A stretch of DNA of 35,904 nt from Gammaproteobacteria bacterium (GTDB lineage Bacteria; Pseudomonadota; Gammaproteobacteria; Pseudomonadales; Pseudomonadaceae), in NCBI GenBank assembly GCA_903970465.1, contig CAJCIO010000002.1:1-35904 (forward strand), read 5' to 3'. The notes under the pieces were generated by a model. The model did no database searches. It was not told where the DNA came from and saw only the letters and a program-made list of their open reading frames with translations. Every line of letters starts with the position of its first letter. Positions within the stretch are counted from its first letter, which is position 1. Made by a program: the position numbers and the translations under genes. Below are positions 8,600 to 17,965 of this stretch, in pieces.

Positions 8600-10336
8600 T
8601 CAGGCCGCCTCAGGCACCAAGGCGACTTCCTGGGCTTCAGGCCGTTTGATCAGCGCATACACCACCCCAGTCACCACACTCCCAGCGACGATCGCCAACA
8701 GATACAGCAGCGCGTGGTTCATCGCATTCGGGATCAGCAGCACGAACAACCCGCCATGGGGCGCCGCCAGTTGACAGCCGAAATACATCGACAGCGCGCC
8801 GGTCAACGCGCCACCGGCGATGCTGGCCGGGATGACCCGCAACGGGTCCTTGGCCGCGAATGGAATCGCCCCCTCGGAAATAAAGCACAGCCCCAGAACC
8901 AATGCCGCCTTGCCAGCTTCACGCTCGCTCTGGGCGAACTTGCGGCGGGCAATAAAGGTGGCGATCGCCAGGCCTATCGGCGGCACCATGCCCGCCGCCA
9001 TCGTCGCGGCCATTGGCAGTTGGCTGCCGTTGGCCAGCAGGCCTACCGAAAACGCGTAGGCCGCTTTGTTCACCGGGCCGCCGAGATCAACGCACATCAT
9101 GCCGCCAAGGAAGATCCCCAACAGAATGGCGTTGGTGGTGCCCATGCTTTTGAGAAACTCGGTCAGCGCTGCCATCACCCCGGCAATCGGCAACCCGACC
9201 ACATAGAGCATCAGCAAGCCGGTCACCAAGGAGGCCAGCAACGGGATGATCAAAATCGGCTTGAGCGCATCGAGGCTGGCCGGCAAGCGGATATAGCGGC
9301 TCATGGCCAAGGCGGCGTAACCCGCGATGAAGCCGGCGACGATCCCGCCCAGAAAGCCCGCCATCAGCGTGCTCGCCAGCAAACCGCCGATCATGCCCGG
9401 CGCCAGGCCTGGGCGGTCAGCGATCGAATAGGCGATGTAGCCCGCCAGCAAGGGCACCATCAGGGTGAAGGCAGCGTCGCCGACGTGCTTGAGCGCGGCA
9501 GCCAAGGTGCCCGGTTCCTTGAACGCCTCGATGCCGAACACGAACGACAGGGCGATCATCAAGCCACCCGCCACCACCATCGGCAGCATGTAGGAGACGC
9601 CCGTCAGCAAATGCTTGTAGACGCCGGTCTTCTCCTTGCGTGCCGGGGCGGCGCCTTCGGCCTTGGCGCTGGACTCTTCCTTGGCTTCGGCCAGCGCCTT
9701 CTTCAGGGTCGCCTGGGACTGCTTGAGCGCAATACCGGTACCACAGCGGTAAATGCGCTTGCCGGCAAAACGTTCGGTAGCGACATCGATGTCGCAGGCC
9801 AGTAGCACGACATCGGCCTCGGCAATTGCCGTAGGACTGAGGGGATCGCGTGCGCCTACCGACCCTTGGGTCTCGACCTTGATCTCGTAGCCCAGTTGCT
9901 TGGCCGCCTGCTGCAGGGCTTCGGCGGCCATGAAGGTATGGGCAACGCCTGTCGGGCAGGCGGTGATTGCGACCAGGCGTGGCGCTCGATCAGCGGCGAC
10001 TGCAGGCGCCGCCTCGGCAATGGCCACGTAGGGTTGAGCCTGCTCGGCAGCCTCGCGCAGAAACGTCTCGACATCCTGCAGCGCGTGGGCCGGGGTGCTC
10101 TGGTATAGGCGCTTGCCGATGAATCGGCTCAAATCCAGCGGCCCGGTGTTGACCACCAGTACCCACTCGGCCTCATCAATGGTGGCCTTGCTCAGTTGGC
10201 GCTCCGGGTGCTGCGGATCATGCACTTCAACGCTGGTGCTCCAACCTTGACGCTGGGCGGCGGCGTCCAGCAGGCGCGCACTGAGCACGCTGGAGACGCG
10301 CCCGTTGGGGCACGCCGTAACGATGGCTAACTTCAT
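8600..10336 (-). CDS. fruA: PTS fructose transporter EIIB'BC
   Basis: This 578-residue fructose-specific permease imports fructose as fructose-1-phosphate. Two EIIB modules lie at the N-terminus (Cys9 in VTACPNGR and Cys127 in AITACPTGVAHTF). The second fits the classic phosphocysteine motif, whereas the first has a diverged loop and is probably the B' accessory domain. A linker rich in Ala/Glu/Lys (about 215-235) leads into the EIIC membrane domain with eight or more hydrophobic segments. It is the last gene of fruB-fruK-fruA. The ATG at 10336 is preceded by GAGGG and lies 11 bases after the fruK stop. Phosphate passes PEP to FruB to EIIB Cys to sugar. Confidence 0.95.
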   Translation of the reverse strand: MKLAIVTACPNGRVSSVLSARLLDAAAQRQGWSTSVEVHDPQHPERQLSKATIDEAEWVLVVNTGPLDLSRFIGKRLYQSTPAHALQDVETFLREAAEQAQPYVAIAEAAPAVAADRAPRLVAITACPTGVAHTFMAAEALQQAAKQLGYEIKVETQGSVGARDPLSPTAIAEADVVLLACDIDVATERFAGKRIYRCGTGIALKQSQATLKKALAEAKEESSAKAEGAAPARKEKTGVYKHLLTGVSYMLPMVVAGGLMIALSFVFGIEAFKEPGTLAAALKHVGDAAFTLMVPLLAGYIAYSIADRPGLAPGMIGGLLASTLMAGFLGGIVAGFIAGYAALAMSRYIRLPASLDALKPILIIPLLASLVTGLLMLYVVGLPIAGVMAALTEFLKSMGTTNAILLGIFLGGMMCVDLGGPVNKAAYAFSVGLLANGSQLPMAATMAAGMVPPIGLAIATFIARRKFAQSEREAGKAALVLGLCFISEGAIPFAAKDPLRVIPASIAGGALTGALSMYFGCQLAAPHGGLFVLLIPNAMNHALLYLLAIVAGSVVTGVVYALIKRPEAQEVALVPEAA

Positions 10337-10347
10337 TTCAGACCCTC

Positions 10348-11289
10348 TTATTGTTCTGCGAGCGCGCGGACGCTGACGCCGCTTTCGAGCCGTTCCAGTT
10401 CATCGTGATCACTGATGCCAAAGCCGATCTGCATCACCGCCATGGCGGCGATCGCCGTGGCCTTGCGCAGGATCTGGGCATCGTCGTGCTCGCTGAGCAG
10501 GCCGTGCACCATCCCGGCCAACAGCGAATCCCCCGCGCCTACCGTGCTGGCGACATCGATGGTGGGCGGCAACGCCTGCCAGGCACCGCCACTGTGGAAC
10601 CAGTTGACACCCTGAGCGCCCTGAGAGATGACCACGTGTTCGATGCCCCGGGCGCGCAACTGCGCGGCTACCCGGGCTTGATCGTCCAGGGTGCTGACGG
10701 TTTCGCCGAGCACTTCAGTCAACTCGTCGGTGTTGGGCTTGATCAACCAGGGCTGTGCGGTGAGGCCGGCACGCAAGGCGGCGCCGCTGGTGTCGAGCAC
10801 CACCTTGAGACCCATGCCGTGCAAGCGCTCGAGCAGCGCCTGCAACCACTGCGGGCTGACACCACGGGGCAGACTGCCGGCGACGATCACTACAGCGAAG
10901 CCCGGGGCGATCTGCTCCAGGCGTTCGAGCAATTGCTGCTGCGCCTCTTCGCTGACGTGAGGCCCGGCGCCATTGACGTCGGTGACACGCCCGCCCGACT
11001 CGGCCAGCTTGATATTGCGGCGCGTCTCGCCGGGCACGCGGACGAAGGCATCGACAAAGCCGCGCTCGGCGAACAACGCGTCGAACCGCGCGGTATTGTC
11101 GGCCCCGAGGAAGCCGGCCACGGTCAGTTCATGGCCCAGATCGGCCAGTACTTGCGCGACGTTGATGCCTTTGCCTGCGGCGTGCACGTGCAGGGCGTCG
11201 CCGCGGTTGACTTCGCCCAGGCGCAGCGAGGTCAGCTCCATGGTCAGGTCGAGCGCGGGGTTGAGGGTAAGGGTCAGGATCTTGGCCAT
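10348..11289 (-). CDS. fruK: 1-phosphofructokinase
   Basis: This 313-residue PfkB-family kinase converts fructose-1-phosphate to fructose-1,6-bisphosphate. Seen are the N-terminal LTLTLNPALDLTM, the GKGINVAQVL sugar-binding segment and the C-terminal anion-hole motif TVGAGDSLLAG with its catalytic Asp. I place the start at 11289 (MAKILTLTLNP), not at the open-frame ATG at 11355. The codon overlaps the fruB stop by one base (TAATG), which indicates translational coupling. It lies between fruB and fruA in one operon. Confidence 0.95.
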   Translation of the reverse strand: MAKILTLTLNPALDLTMELTSLRLGEVNRGDALHVHAAGKGINVAQVLADLGHELTVAGFLGADNTARFDALFAERGFVDAFVRVPGETRRNIKLAESGGRVTDVNGAGPHVSEEAQQQLLERLEQIAPGFAVVIVAGSLPRGVSPQWLQALLERLHGMGLKVVLDTSGAALRAGLTAQPWLIKPNTDELTEVLGETVSTLDDQARVAAQLRARGIEHVVISQGAQGVNWFHSGGAWQALPPTIDVASTVGAGDSLLAGMVHGLLSEHDDAQILRKATAIAAMAVMQIGFGISDHDELERLESGVSVRALAEQ

Positions 11290-14156
11290 TATGCGTTCTC
11301 CACCAGGGCCCGCACTTCGGCGGCGGTGCCCAGCGTGAGGGCTTGCTGCGCCCACGCTTGTGCTTGCGCCAGGGTCAACTCGCGGACCCCGGCCTTGACC
11401 TCGGCAATGCTGCGCGCCGAGACACTCAATTCATCCACACCCAGGCCGACCAGCAACGGTACGGCGGCCGGGTCTGCCGCCAATTCGCCGCAGATGCCCA
11501 CCCATTTGCCATGGGCATGGGCGGCACGCACGGTGATGTCGATCAGTTGCAGCACCGCCGGGTGCAAGCCATCCGCCTGGGCCGACAGCGTCGGGTGACC
11601 GCGGTCGATGGCCAAGGTGTACTGGGTCAGGTCGTTGGTGCCGACGCTGAAGAAGTCCACCTCGCGGGCCAGCACCGGTGCCAGCAGGGCCGCCGATGGG
11701 ACCTCGATCATGATCCCCAGTTGCAGGTCGGCGACCGGTATCTCGGCGCGCAGGCGCTCGGTCATGTCCCGTGCCGCCCGCCATTCCTCGACGCTGCCGA
11801 CCATGGGAAACATGATCCGCAACGGGCGGTTATCCGCAGCACGCAACAAGGCGCGCAACTGGCCCTCCATCAACTGCGGACGCTGCAAGGTCAGGCGGAT
11901 ACCGCGCACGCCCAGGAAGGGGTTTTCCTCCTTGGCGATCGGCCAATACGGCAGCGGTTTGTCGCCGCCCACATCCAGGGTGCGCACCACCAGCGGCCGC
12001 CCGGCCAGGCCGTCGAGTACGCGGCGGTACTCGGCTTCCTGCACGGTTTCGTCCGGCGCCTGGGTGTGGGCCATGAAGATCAGTTCAGTGCGCAGCAGGC
12101 CGACGCCTTCAGCGCCCTGCTCTACTGCAGCGGTCACACCGGCACTTTCGCCGATGTTGGCGAACACTTCCACGGCATGGCCGTCACGGGTCACTGCGGT
12201 TTCATGGCGGCGGGCGGCGGCGGCCTGCAAGCGTTGCTCGCGGCTGTCGCGCTCGGCGAGGGCTTTTTCAAGCACTTCGGCGGCGGGCTCCACGGTGAGC
12301 AGGCCGCGCTGGCCGTCGATCAGCAAGGATGTACCGGGTTTGATCAACAGCACTGCCGCACCAGCACCGACCACGGCGGGAATGCCCAGCGCGCGAGCGA
12401 CGATGGCGCTGTGGGCCGTCGCGCCACCGCGAGCGGTGAGGATCCCGGCGACGCGGGCCGGGTCGAGACGGGCGACGTCGGAGGGGCCGACTTCGTCCAT
12501 CACCAGGATGTAGGCGTCGTCCGGCGCTTCGAGGGTCTGCACGCCGCACAGTTCGGCGAGTACGCGGCGACCGATGTCGCGCAGGTCGGCGGCGCGTTCG
12601 GCCAGCAGCGCATCCTGCAGCGACTCTTGCTGGCGGGCGGCGGCTTCGATGACGGTGTTCCAGGCGGCGGCCGCGCTTTCGTTCTGCTTGAGCCGCACTT
12701 CGACTTCATCGGTGAGAGCCGGGTCGTCGAGCATTTCCTGATGGGTGATGAAGATCTCGCGGATCGCCTTGACACTGCTGCGTTGCACCAGTGCTTCGAT
12801 GTCGGCGCGCACGGCGGTCAGCGCCGCTTGCAAGCGTTGACGTTCGGCCGCTGGGCTTTCGCCGCGCAGCGGGAAGTCGAAATCGGCCAGCACTTGCACG
12901 TGAGCCGGCCCGACTGCGATGCCGGGGGCGGCGGCGATACCTTGCACCCGTTGGCCGGCGACCGGGGCCTGAACGCTGACCTCTGGCTCGATTTCGGCGA
13001 CCTTGTCTGGCACCGTGGCGGCCACGGGCAGCGCCTCGACCTCTTCGCCAAGCCCCGACTCGATGGCCGCCAGCAGCGCCGGCAAGGCATCGGCGGCAAC
13101 GCTCGGCTCGGCGATCAGTTCCAGCACCTGACCACGGCGCGCGCCCAGGCTCAACAGTTTGCTCAGGCTCTTGGCAGAGATCGCCGGCTCGGTGCTGTCG
13201 ACCAGGCGCAGATGCACCTCGCCCTCAAAACTCTTGGCCAGTTGCGCAAGGACCTTCGCCGGGCGGGCGTGCAGGCCGTGGGCATTGGCCAAGGTGATGC
13301 GCGCGCTGGGCCAGTCGGCCGGTACTTCACCGCCCAGCACTTCCAGCACTGCGCGGGTGCTGGTGGCACGCCCGAGCTCCTGACCACGGCCTTCGATCAA
13401 CAAGGCGCACAGTCGTTCGAGCAGCGCCTGGTGCGCTTCGCCGAGGCTGGCCAGGCAGAACAGCCCGGTCAATGGCTGGCCGAGATAACGCAGTGGCTGG
13501 CTCGGCGTGACAAACGCCAGGCCGGGGCGCTTGACTGTTTGCTCGCTGTGCAGCCACCACAGGCCATCGCCCAGTGGCAGCGCTTCGACCTGCTGCAGCA
13601 CGGCGGCAAAGCCACCACTCACGCAATCGGCCTGGCGCAGCAGACGGGCGCCACGCCATACCAGCTCTTCGAAGTCGTCGGCGGCCACACCCAGACCGAT
13701 CATCTGCGCATCCAGCGCCAGTTCTTGCGGCGCACCTTGCAGCAGCTTCAGCAATGCCTCGGCGGAACCGGCACGGCGCAGGGCCTGACCCAGATCGGTC
13801 TCGCCGAGGGCGCGCGTCAGGAGTTGCAGCAGGCGCAGGTGCTCGTCGGATTTGGCGGCGATGCCGATCGCCAGGTAGACGATCTGGCCGTCGCCCCAAT
13901 CCACGCCGTCGGGAAATTGCAGCAGGCGCACACCGGTGGCGTGCACCAGGTCGCGGGTTTCGGGCGTGCCGTGGGGGATGGCGATGCCCTGCCCCAGAAA
14001 GGTCGAGCCTTGAACCTCGCGAGCCTGCAAACCGGCCAGGTATCCCTCGGCAACCAGGCCGTCGGCGACCAGTATGCCTGCCAGCAATTGCAGGGCAGCG
14101 GGCTTGTCCGCCGCCGTCTGACCCATGGAAATCTGCTCTATAGTGAGCTCGAGCAT
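11289..14156 (-). CDS. fruB: PTS fructose multiphosphoryl protein EIIA-HPr-EI
   Basis: This 955-residue fusion starts the fructose phosphorelay. The EIIA domain is at about 1-142 with phospho-His62 in AIPHGTPETRD. A linker or regulatory segment follows, then HPr at about 285-370 with His296 in HGLHARPAK. Enzyme I is at about 402-955 with phospho-His582 in GGATAHSAIVARA and the PEP site GTNDLTQYTLA near the end. It is therefore self-sufficient, taking phosphate from PEP and handing it to FruA. The start at 14156 is set by AAGGAG upstream and the family N-terminus MLELTIEQI. An upstream in-frame extension to 14228 lacks support. It is first in the operon and probably repressed by FruR. Confidence 0.95.
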   Translation of the reverse strand: MLELTIEQISMGQTAADKPAALQLLAGILVADGLVAEGYLAGLQAREVQGSTFLGQGIAIPHGTPETRDLVHATGVRLLQFPDGVDWGDGQIVYLAIGIAAKSDEHLRLLQLLTRALGETDLGQALRRAGSAEALLKLLQGAPQELALDAQMIGLGVAADDFEELVWRGARLLRQADCVSGGFAAVLQQVEALPLGDGLWWLHSEQTVKRPGLAFVTPSQPLRYLGQPLTGLFCLASLGEAHQALLERLCALLIEGRGQELGRATSTRAVLEVLGGEVPADWPSARITLANAHGLHARPAKVLAQLAKSFEGEVHLRLVDSTEPAISAKSLSKLLSLGARRGQVLELIAEPSVAADALPALLAAIESGLGEEVEALPVAATVPDKVAEIEPEVSVQAPVAGQRVQGIAAAPGIAVGPAHVQVLADFDFPLRGESPAAERQRLQAALTAVRADIEALVQRSSVKAIREIFITHQEMLDDPALTDEVEVRLKQNESAAAAWNTVIEAAARQQESLQDALLAERAADLRDIGRRVLAELCGVQTLEAPDDAYILVMDEVGPSDVARLDPARVAGILTARGGATAHSAIVARALGIPAVVGAGAAVLLIKPGTSLLIDGQRGLLTVEPAAEVLEKALAERDSREQRLQAAAARRHETAVTRDGHAVEVFANIGESAGVTAAVEQGAEGVGLLRTELIFMAHTQAPDETVQEAEYRRVLDGLAGRPLVVRTLDVGGDKPLPYWPIAKEENPFLGVRGIRLTLQRPQLMEGQLRALLRAADNRPLRIMFPMVGSVEEWRAARDMTERLRAEIPVADLQLGIMIEVPSAALLAPVLAREVDFFSVGTNDLTQYTLAIDRGHPTLSAQADGLHPAVLQLIDITVRAAHAHGKWVGICGELAADPAAVPLLVGLGVDELSVSARSIAEVKAGVRELTLAQAQAWAQQALTLGTAAEVRALVENA

Positions 14157-14238
14157 TGCCTTACTCCTTTGCAGCGTCATCGGGGCGCTGAGGTATTGTT
14201 GTAGATGAATCAAACCAGGGGCGATCAACTATTAACTT

Positions 14239-14325
14239 TGTAGCGAGGGGGCTTGCCCCCGAAAATCCCAGCCCATACAAATGTTGCGCATCACGGACCT
14301 TTCAGGGGCAAGCCCCCCTCGCTAC
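14239..14325. repeat. REP doublet (REPIN-like) between fruB and fruR
   Basis: TGTAGCGAGGGGGCTTGCCC (from 14239) and its near-perfect reverse complement ending at 14325 form a 24-base inverted pair around about 40 bases. The structure is typical of REP-sequence doublets. It sits in a divergent promoter region, 83 bases ahead of fruB, which is less usual than a 3' position. Confidence 0.85.
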
Positions 14326-14424
14326 AGGGAAATAACGGTAGCGAGCCCTGGAAAAAATTCTACTGCGTTCAGTGACATGGTAATCAGACCCCGTTCGAAG
14401 CAGATTTACCGCATGGAAACGCCA

Positions 14425-14440
14425 GCTGAATCGTTTAATC
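14425..14440. promoter_or_regulatory. Candidate FruR (Cra) operator
   Basis: GCTGAATCGTTTAATC fits the enterobacterial Cra pattern (GCTGAAWCG..). Its minus-strand reading contains TTAAACGATTCA, one base from the pseudo-palindrome reported for Pseudomonas putida FruR. It lies in the 449-base gap between the divergent fruB and fruR, where it can serve both. Fructose-1-phosphate is the known inducer in the family. Confidence 0.65.
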
Positions 14441-14605
14441 TAGAATGACAGGCACGTTACTCGATAATCTGCGTGCAATGAAGCCCTTCCTGTCGCCCAA
14501 CTGAGCAAAATACAGGTTGAACTGCCGCCAGTGCGGCGGATCGGTAACAATGGAGCCTTGGCCGACGCTTGTGTCGTCTCGCTCAGCAGAACAAGGAAAA
14601 TTCGG

Positions 14606-15601
14606 TTGAAACTCAGCGATATCGCCCGCCTGGCCGGGGTCTCAGTCACCACCGCCAGTTATGTCATCAACGGCAAGGCCGAACAACAACGCATCAGCGC
14701 CGCCACCGTCGAGCGCGTTCGCACGGTGGTCGACGCCCATGGGTTTACGCCTAACCCACAGGCGGCCGGTTTGCGCAGCCGACACACCCGCACGTTGGGT
14801 TTTATTCTTCCGGATCTCGAAAACCCCAGTTACGCGCGGATCGCCAAGATCCTCGAGCAGCGCGCCCGCGCCAAGGGTTATCAACTGCTGATCGCCAGCT
14901 CCGATGATGACCCGACCAGCGAGCGCCAACTGCAGCAGTTGTTTCGCGCAAGGCGGTGCGACGCGCTGTTCGTGGCCACCTGTCTGCCAGCCGAAGACGA
15001 CAGCTACCAGTTGCTGCAAAGCAAGGGCACGCCAGTGATCGGCATCGACCGCTGCCTCGATCCGCGGCATTTCTGCTCGGTCATCAGCGATGACCGCAAC
15101 GCCAGCCTGCAACTGACCCGCAGCTTGTTGCGCCCTGCGCCCCGGCATATCGCGCTGATCGGCGCGCGGCCGGAGCTGAGCATCAGCCAGGAGCGTACGT
15201 GCGGCTTTCAGGAGGCCCTTGAAGGCTTCGATGGCAACGTGCTGTTGCAACAAGGCGAAGCCTTCAGCCGTGAATGCGGGCGGCAATTGATGAGCGACCT
15301 GCTGCAACATCTGGGGCAACTGCCGGATGCGCTGGTGACCACTTCCTATGTGCTGCTGCAGGGCGTATTCGACATCCTGCAGGGCCTCAAGCTCGATACT
15401 CGACCGCTGCACCTCGCGACCTTCGGTGACACGCAATTGCTCGACTTTCTGCCGTTGCCGGTCAATGCCATGGCCCAGCAGCACGAGCTGATTGCCGAGC
15501 AGGCGCTGGCGTTGGCGCTGGCGGCTATCGAGCAGAATAGCTACGAGACGGGCGTGCACGCGATCGCCCGGACCTTCAAGCAGCGCATTGCCGAGGCTTG
15601 A
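14606..15601 (+). CDS. fruR: LacI-family fructose repressor FruR
   Basis: This 331-residue regulator has an N-terminal helix-turn-helix (LSDIARLAGVSVTTASYVI, residues 3-21) and hinge, followed by a periplasmic-binding-type effector domain (about 60-331, starting TLGFILPDLENPSYARIAK). It is the family's sensor of fructose-1-phosphate and represses fruBKA. I take the TTG at 14606 as start. AAGGA lies 8 bases before it, it gives the family N-terminus, and the residues upstream in the open frame look unrelated. The rare start codon may keep the repressor level low. It is divergent from fruB, and tatD begins just 2 bases after its stop. Confidence 0.92.
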   Translation: MKLSDIARLAGVSVTTASYVINGKAEQQRISAATVERVRTVVDAHGFTPNPQAAGLRSRHTRTLGFILPDLENPSYARIAKILEQRARAKGYQLLIASSDDDPTSERQLQQLFRARRCDALFVATCLPAEDDSYQLLQSKGTPVIGIDRCLDPRHFCSVISDDRNASLQLTRSLLRPAPRHIALIGARPELSISQERTCGFQEALEGFDGNVLLQQGEAFSRECGRQLMSDLLQHLGQLPDALVTTSYVLLQGVFDILQGLKLDTRPLHLATFGDTQLLDFLPLPVNAMAQQHELIAEQALALALAAIEQNSYETGVHAIARTFKQRIAEA

Positions 15602-15603
15602 GG

Positions 15604-16389
15604 ATGCGCCTGGTCGACACCCACACCCACCTGGATTTTCCCGACTTCGACGCCGATCGGTCAGCGTTGCTGACCCAGGCCCAGGCGTCAGGTGTGGAGC
15701 GCGTGGTGGTACTGGGCGTGGAGCGCGATAATTGGCAACGGGTGTGGGAAGGGGTCAAGGCGGATCCTCGCCTATATGCCGCGCTGGGGCTGCACCCGGT
15801 GTACCTCGATACACATCGACCGGAGCATCTGGGACAACTGCGCGAGTGGCTGGAGCGCCTGGCGGTTGATCCGCAGCTCTGCGCTGTGGGGGAGTTCGGC
15901 CTTGATTACTATTTGCCCGAGCTAGACCGGGAACGTCAGCAGGCATTGTTCGAAGCGCAGTTACAGTTGGCCGCCGACTTCGAGTTGCCGGCCTTGCTGC
16001 ATGTACGCCGCAGCCACGCGCCGGTGACGGCCGCGCTCAAGCGCTTCAAGCTCAAGCGTGCAGGGGTTATTCATGCGTTTTCGGGTAGTCGGGAGGAAGC
16101 GCGGGAATACCTGAAGCTGGGTTTCAAGCTGGGCCTGGGGGGTGCGGCGACCTGGCCCCAGGCGCTGCGCTTGCGCAAGGTGATCGCCGAGTTGCCGCTG
16201 GACAGCGTGGTGCTGGAGACCGACTCGCCGGACATGGCGCCAGCCATGCATCCAGGGGTACGCAATAGCCCGGTGCACTTGCCGGATATCTGTGCGGCGC
16301 TGGCCGAAATCATGGGCTGTACGCCTGACGCGCTGGCCGAGGCCAGCAGTGCCAATGCCTGCGAGCTGTTCAATTGGCCAACCCTGTAG
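15604..16389 (+). CDS. TatD-family metal-dependent hydrolase (DNase)
   Basis: This 261-residue TIM-barrel metallohydrolase of the TatD family acts on DNA or 3' ends in the cytoplasm. The metal ligands are visible in order: DTHTHLDF at the N-terminus, Glu in GEFGLDYY, His in LLHVRRSH, His in IHAFSGS, and Asp in LETDSPDM. The ATG at 15604 was preferred over the TTG at 15598 because GAGG (15593-15596) has the proper spacing. It lies 2 bases after fruR and is likely cotranscribed with it, though no functional tie to fructose is evident. This is one of several TatD paralogues in pseudomonads, so no symbol is given. Confidence 0.92.
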   Translation: MRLVDTHTHLDFPDFDADRSALLTQAQASGVERVVVLGVERDNWQRVWEGVKADPRLYAALGLHPVYLDTHRPEHLGQLREWLERLAVDPQLCAVGEFGLDYYLPELDRERQQALFEAQLQLAADFELPALLHVRRSHAPVTAALKRFKLKRAGVIHAFSGSREEAREYLKLGFKLGLGGAATWPQALRLRKVIAELPLDSVVLETDSPDMAPAMHPGVRNSPVHLPDICAALAEIMGCTPDALAEASSANACELFNWPTL

Positions 16390-16480
16390 CAAGGGGGCTG
16401 CGCGTCAGGCAGCGCCAACGCTGGGGCAGCAATACAGATGCCGCCAGCGCGATCTATCAGGGGCAAGCCCTCTCGCTACA
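16385..16480. repeat. REP doublet between tatD and ampE
   Basis: TGTAGCAAGGGGGCTG (16385-16400) and CAGGGGCAAGCCCTCTCGCT...ACA (16458-16480) form an inverted pair between convergent genes. A third partial CGCTACAGG repeat follows near 16487. The first arm overlaps the tatD stop codon. Confidence 0.7.
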
Positions 16481-16496
16481 GGCTTTCGCTACAGGG

Positions 16497-17333
16497 TCAG
16501 TAAAACAACGTCCACAAAGCAAACGCGGCGTACCATAGCACCGCCGAGCGGAGCAGCAGTTCCCACAGGCTCGCCAGGCTTTCGACACCCTCGGCACCTA
16601 CCCGCGGCGTTGACAACTCCCCCGCCACGCGCCCTGCCCTGGCGATGAAATCCCAGGCGCTCAGGTGCCAATTCAGCAACTCGTGAAGCATCACCCGGCT
16701 CACCGCCAGGAAGTTGCCCACCATCGCGAAGCTCGCCGCCAACACCCGCACCGGCAGAAAATCAAAGGCATGGCGCAATTGCGCGGCGCGCTCGACCAGC
16801 GCCGGATTGCGCCCCTGCTCGGCAATCAAGGCCAGCAGGCGATAACTCAGTGCCGCCACCGGCCCCAGCAGGAAATACCAGAACACCACCGCGAAAAAAC
16901 TCTGATAGGCGTGCCACAGCAGATGGTTCTCGACCCCTTCAAGCAAGGCTTCCGGGGTTTCGGCCACCAACCCCAGGTCGCGCTCGGCCACATGCACGGC
17001 GGCTTGCTCATCGCCCCGGCGCCAGGCGTCGCGCAACGGCCCGAGGGAGGCCTTGATGTCGCCGCGGCCAAGGCTGTAGACCACCACCAGCAAATGCACG
17101 GGCAAGGCCAGCAAACCATAGGCCACCGGCTTGAGCACCAACAACAGCAACCCCAGCAGTACCGCCGGCAACAACACCAGAATGATCAACAGCAACCACG
17201 GCCGCGCGGCCAGGCTGCGCTGCACTTCAAGACGCGCCAGCTCGCCGAGGAAAAACCCGTCACGCTGGAAACGCTGGCGCAACGCAGAGAACTTCTCGAC
17301 CACCAATACCAGCAACAACACCAGAAAACTCAT
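16497..17333 (-). CDS. ampE: AmpE, inner-membrane modulator of beta-lactamase induction
   Basis: This 278-residue integral membrane protein has about four hydrophobic segments: MSFLVLLLVLVVEKF at the N-terminus, LLLIILVLLPAVLLGLLLLV near 45-65, FFAVVFWYFLLGPVAAL near 145, and a last one at the extreme C-terminus. Its length and position fit AmpE, co-encoded with AmpD. AmpE is related to CobD/CbiB-type membrane proteins. Its biochemical action is unclear, although it is described as a signalling partner in ampC induction. The start overlaps the ampD stop by 4 bases (ATGA), so the pair is coupled. Confidence 0.92.
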   Translation of the reverse strand: MSFLVLLLVLVVEKFSALRQRFQRDGFFLGELARLEVQRSLAARPWLLLIILVLLPAVLLGLLLLVLKPVAYGLLALPVHLLVVVYSLGRGDIKASLGPLRDAWRRGDEQAAVHVAERDLGLVAETPEALLEGVENHLLWHAYQSFFAVVFWYFLLGPVAALSYRLLALIAEQGRNPALVERAAQLRHAFDFLPVRVLAASFAMVGNFLAVSRVMLHELLNWHLSAWDFIARAGRVAGELSTPRVGAEGVESLASLWELLLRSAVLWYAAFALWTLFY

Positions 17334-17893
17334 TTTGCATCCTCTTCGGCGCCCAACCCGGCGCGATAGCGAGCCCAGTCGAAGGCACTGCCCGGATCGG
17401 TCTTGCGGCCTGGGGCGATATCGCTATGGCCGCAAATTCGCTCCACAGTAATGGCCGGCCAGGCCCCCTGCAACTGTCGGGTCAAGATGATCAGTGCCTG
17501 GTACTGCGCATCGGTGAATGCCAAGGTGTCAGTGCCTTCCAATTCGATCCCGATGGAGAAGTCGTTACAGCCCTCTCGACCGTCGAACAGCGAGACGCCC
17601 GCGTGCCAGGCACGCTCCAGGCAGGCAACGAACTGCGTGACGCCACCGTCGCGCTCGATCAGAAAGTGCGCCGACACCCGCAGGTGAGCGATCTCCTCGA
17701 AGAACGGATGCTCGCTGTGGTCAAGCTGATTCTGGAAGAACGGTTGCACCTTGCCCGTGCCGAATTGGCCGGGCGGCAGACTGATGTTATGAATCACCAG
17801 CAGCGAAATTTCGCCTGCCGGGCGTTCATTGAAATTGGGCGAGGGGCAATGCTGCACACCGGCGCACCAGCCGGTGGTAGGGTCCAATTGCAT
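17330..17893 (-). CDS. ampD: 1,6-anhydro-N-acetylmuramyl-L-alanine amidase AmpD
   Basis: This 187-residue cytoplasmic zinc amidase cleaves anhydro-muropeptides during peptidoglycan recycling. It lowers the inducer of AmpR and so keeps ampC off. The Amidase_2 fold is clear, with zinc ligands His35 (LLVIHNISLPP), His156 (CGHSDIAPGRKTDPG) and Asp166, and catalytic Glu117 (GIELEGTD). All key residues are intact, so there is no sign of the inactivating changes linked to resistance. A ribosome site AAGGTAA precedes the ATG. First gene of ampDE. Confidence 0.95.
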   Translation of the reverse strand: MQLDPTTGWCAGVQHCPSPNFNERPAGEISLLVIHNISLPPGQFGTGKVQPFFQNQLDHSEHPFFEEIAHLRVSAHFLIERDGGVTQFVACLERAWHAGVSLFDGREGCNDFSIGIELEGTDTLAFTDAQYQALIILTRQLQGAWPAITVERICGHSDIAPGRKTDPGSAFDWARYRAGLGAEEDAK

Positions 17894-17965
17894 GGGTTTA
17901 CCTTGAACGCGGGACGACCGGGAGAGTATGCCGCGAAGCGCAGTCCCTGTGCAGCCAGGTATGTG

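Noticed and set aside
11343..14204. A 953-codon plus-strand open frame opposite fruB
   Set aside because: It is a high-GC antisense shadow of fruB, with Gln/Gly/His-rich composition and no domain. The minus strand encodes a complete EIIA-HPr-EI protein.
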